A stretch of DNA of 5,905 nucleotides from an uncultured Mailhella sp. (GTDB lineage: Bacteria; Desulfobacterota; Desulfovibrionia; Desulfovibrionales; Desulfovibrionaceae), in assembly GCA_905192935.1 (NCBI GenBank), contig CAJJMX010000110.1, positions 1 to 5,905 on the forward strand, in the 5' to 3' direction. Below, one piece after another: positions 5,867-5,905 of this stretch. The position numbers and the translations under genes were made by a program. Below the pieces are notes generated by a model. It was not told the DNA's origin. It did no database searches and saw only the letters and a list, made by a program, of their open reading frames with translations. The stretch's first letter is position 1. Each line of letters begins with the position of its first letter.

Positions 5867-5905
5867 TGGGCTATCGTTCAATTGGCAGGACGTCGGATTC
5901 TGGCT
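5867..5905 (+). tRNA. tRNA-Gln (CTG anticodon), 5' part, cut by the window end
   Basis: Acceptor 5' strand TGGGCTA (5867-5873), linker TC, D stem GTTC (5876-5879) with GGAC (5888-5891) around an AATTGGCA loop, anticodon stem TCGGA (5893-5897), and anticodon loop TTCTGGC (5898-5904) with anticodon CTG at 5900-5902, reading CAG (Gln). The leading U1 is typical of bacterial tRNA-Gln. The 3' half lies beyond the window. Confidence 0.92.

Noticed and set aside
1..5905. CRISPR array, insertion sequence, or defence/toxin genes
   Set aside because: No regularly spaced repeats, no transposase-like product and no terminal inverted repeats with target duplication were found. All long genes are explained by transport and metabolism families.

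Overview
The window is a compact bacterial locus: one co-directional five-gene cluster on the + strand, bracketed by two tRNA genes that run off the window ends. The left edge holds the last 24 nt of a tRNA with T-loop, acceptor strand and CCA, which best matches tRNA-Glu, followed by a clear intrinsic terminator. The right edge holds the first 39 nt of a tRNA-Gln (anticodon CTG) behind a good sigma70-type promoter. The DNA is GC-rich with strong G/C preference at third codon positions. The transporter has a signal-peptide-bearing periplasmic binding protein, which points to a Gram-negative bacterium. The overall look (flavin-linked hydroxy-acid dehydrogenase, codon style, compact operon) would fit a Desulfovibrionaceae-like sulfate/sulfite reducer, but that placement is an inference and not proven here.

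Layout: positions 66-380 contain no convincing gene, only GC-rich foldable sequence ending in two T-runs. An AT-rich, promoter-like patch at 381-410 precedes a roughly 200-nt leader. This leader holds a 34-codon open reading frame with a good ribosome binding site, a perfect 12-bp long-range inverted repeat, a competing local hairpin, a second hairpin followed by a U-rich stretch, and a short stem that could cover the metN ribosome binding site. Then come metN (ATPase with C-terminal NIL domain), metI (permease), metQ (binding protein), a GlcD/D-lactate dehydrogenase-family FAD enzyme, and a class I PLP aminotransferase resembling methionine aminotransferase YbdL and kynurenine aminotransferases. 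Junctions are 8 bp overlapping, 18, 9 and 8 bp, so the five genes are almost certainly one operon. It ends in an intrinsic terminator at 5720-5743.

How the genes may work together: MetNIQ imports methionine or a related compound. The FAD enzyme would oxidise a D-2-hydroxy acid to its 2-oxo acid, and the aminotransferase would interconvert that oxo acid with the amino acid. Together they could form an uptake-and-conversion module for methionine-related acids, for example D-2-hydroxy-4-methylthiobutanoate to 4-methylthio-2-oxobutanoate to methionine. This is the most interesting hypothesis in the window; the second is the candidate attenuator-like leader in front of metN. Both are inferences to be tested.
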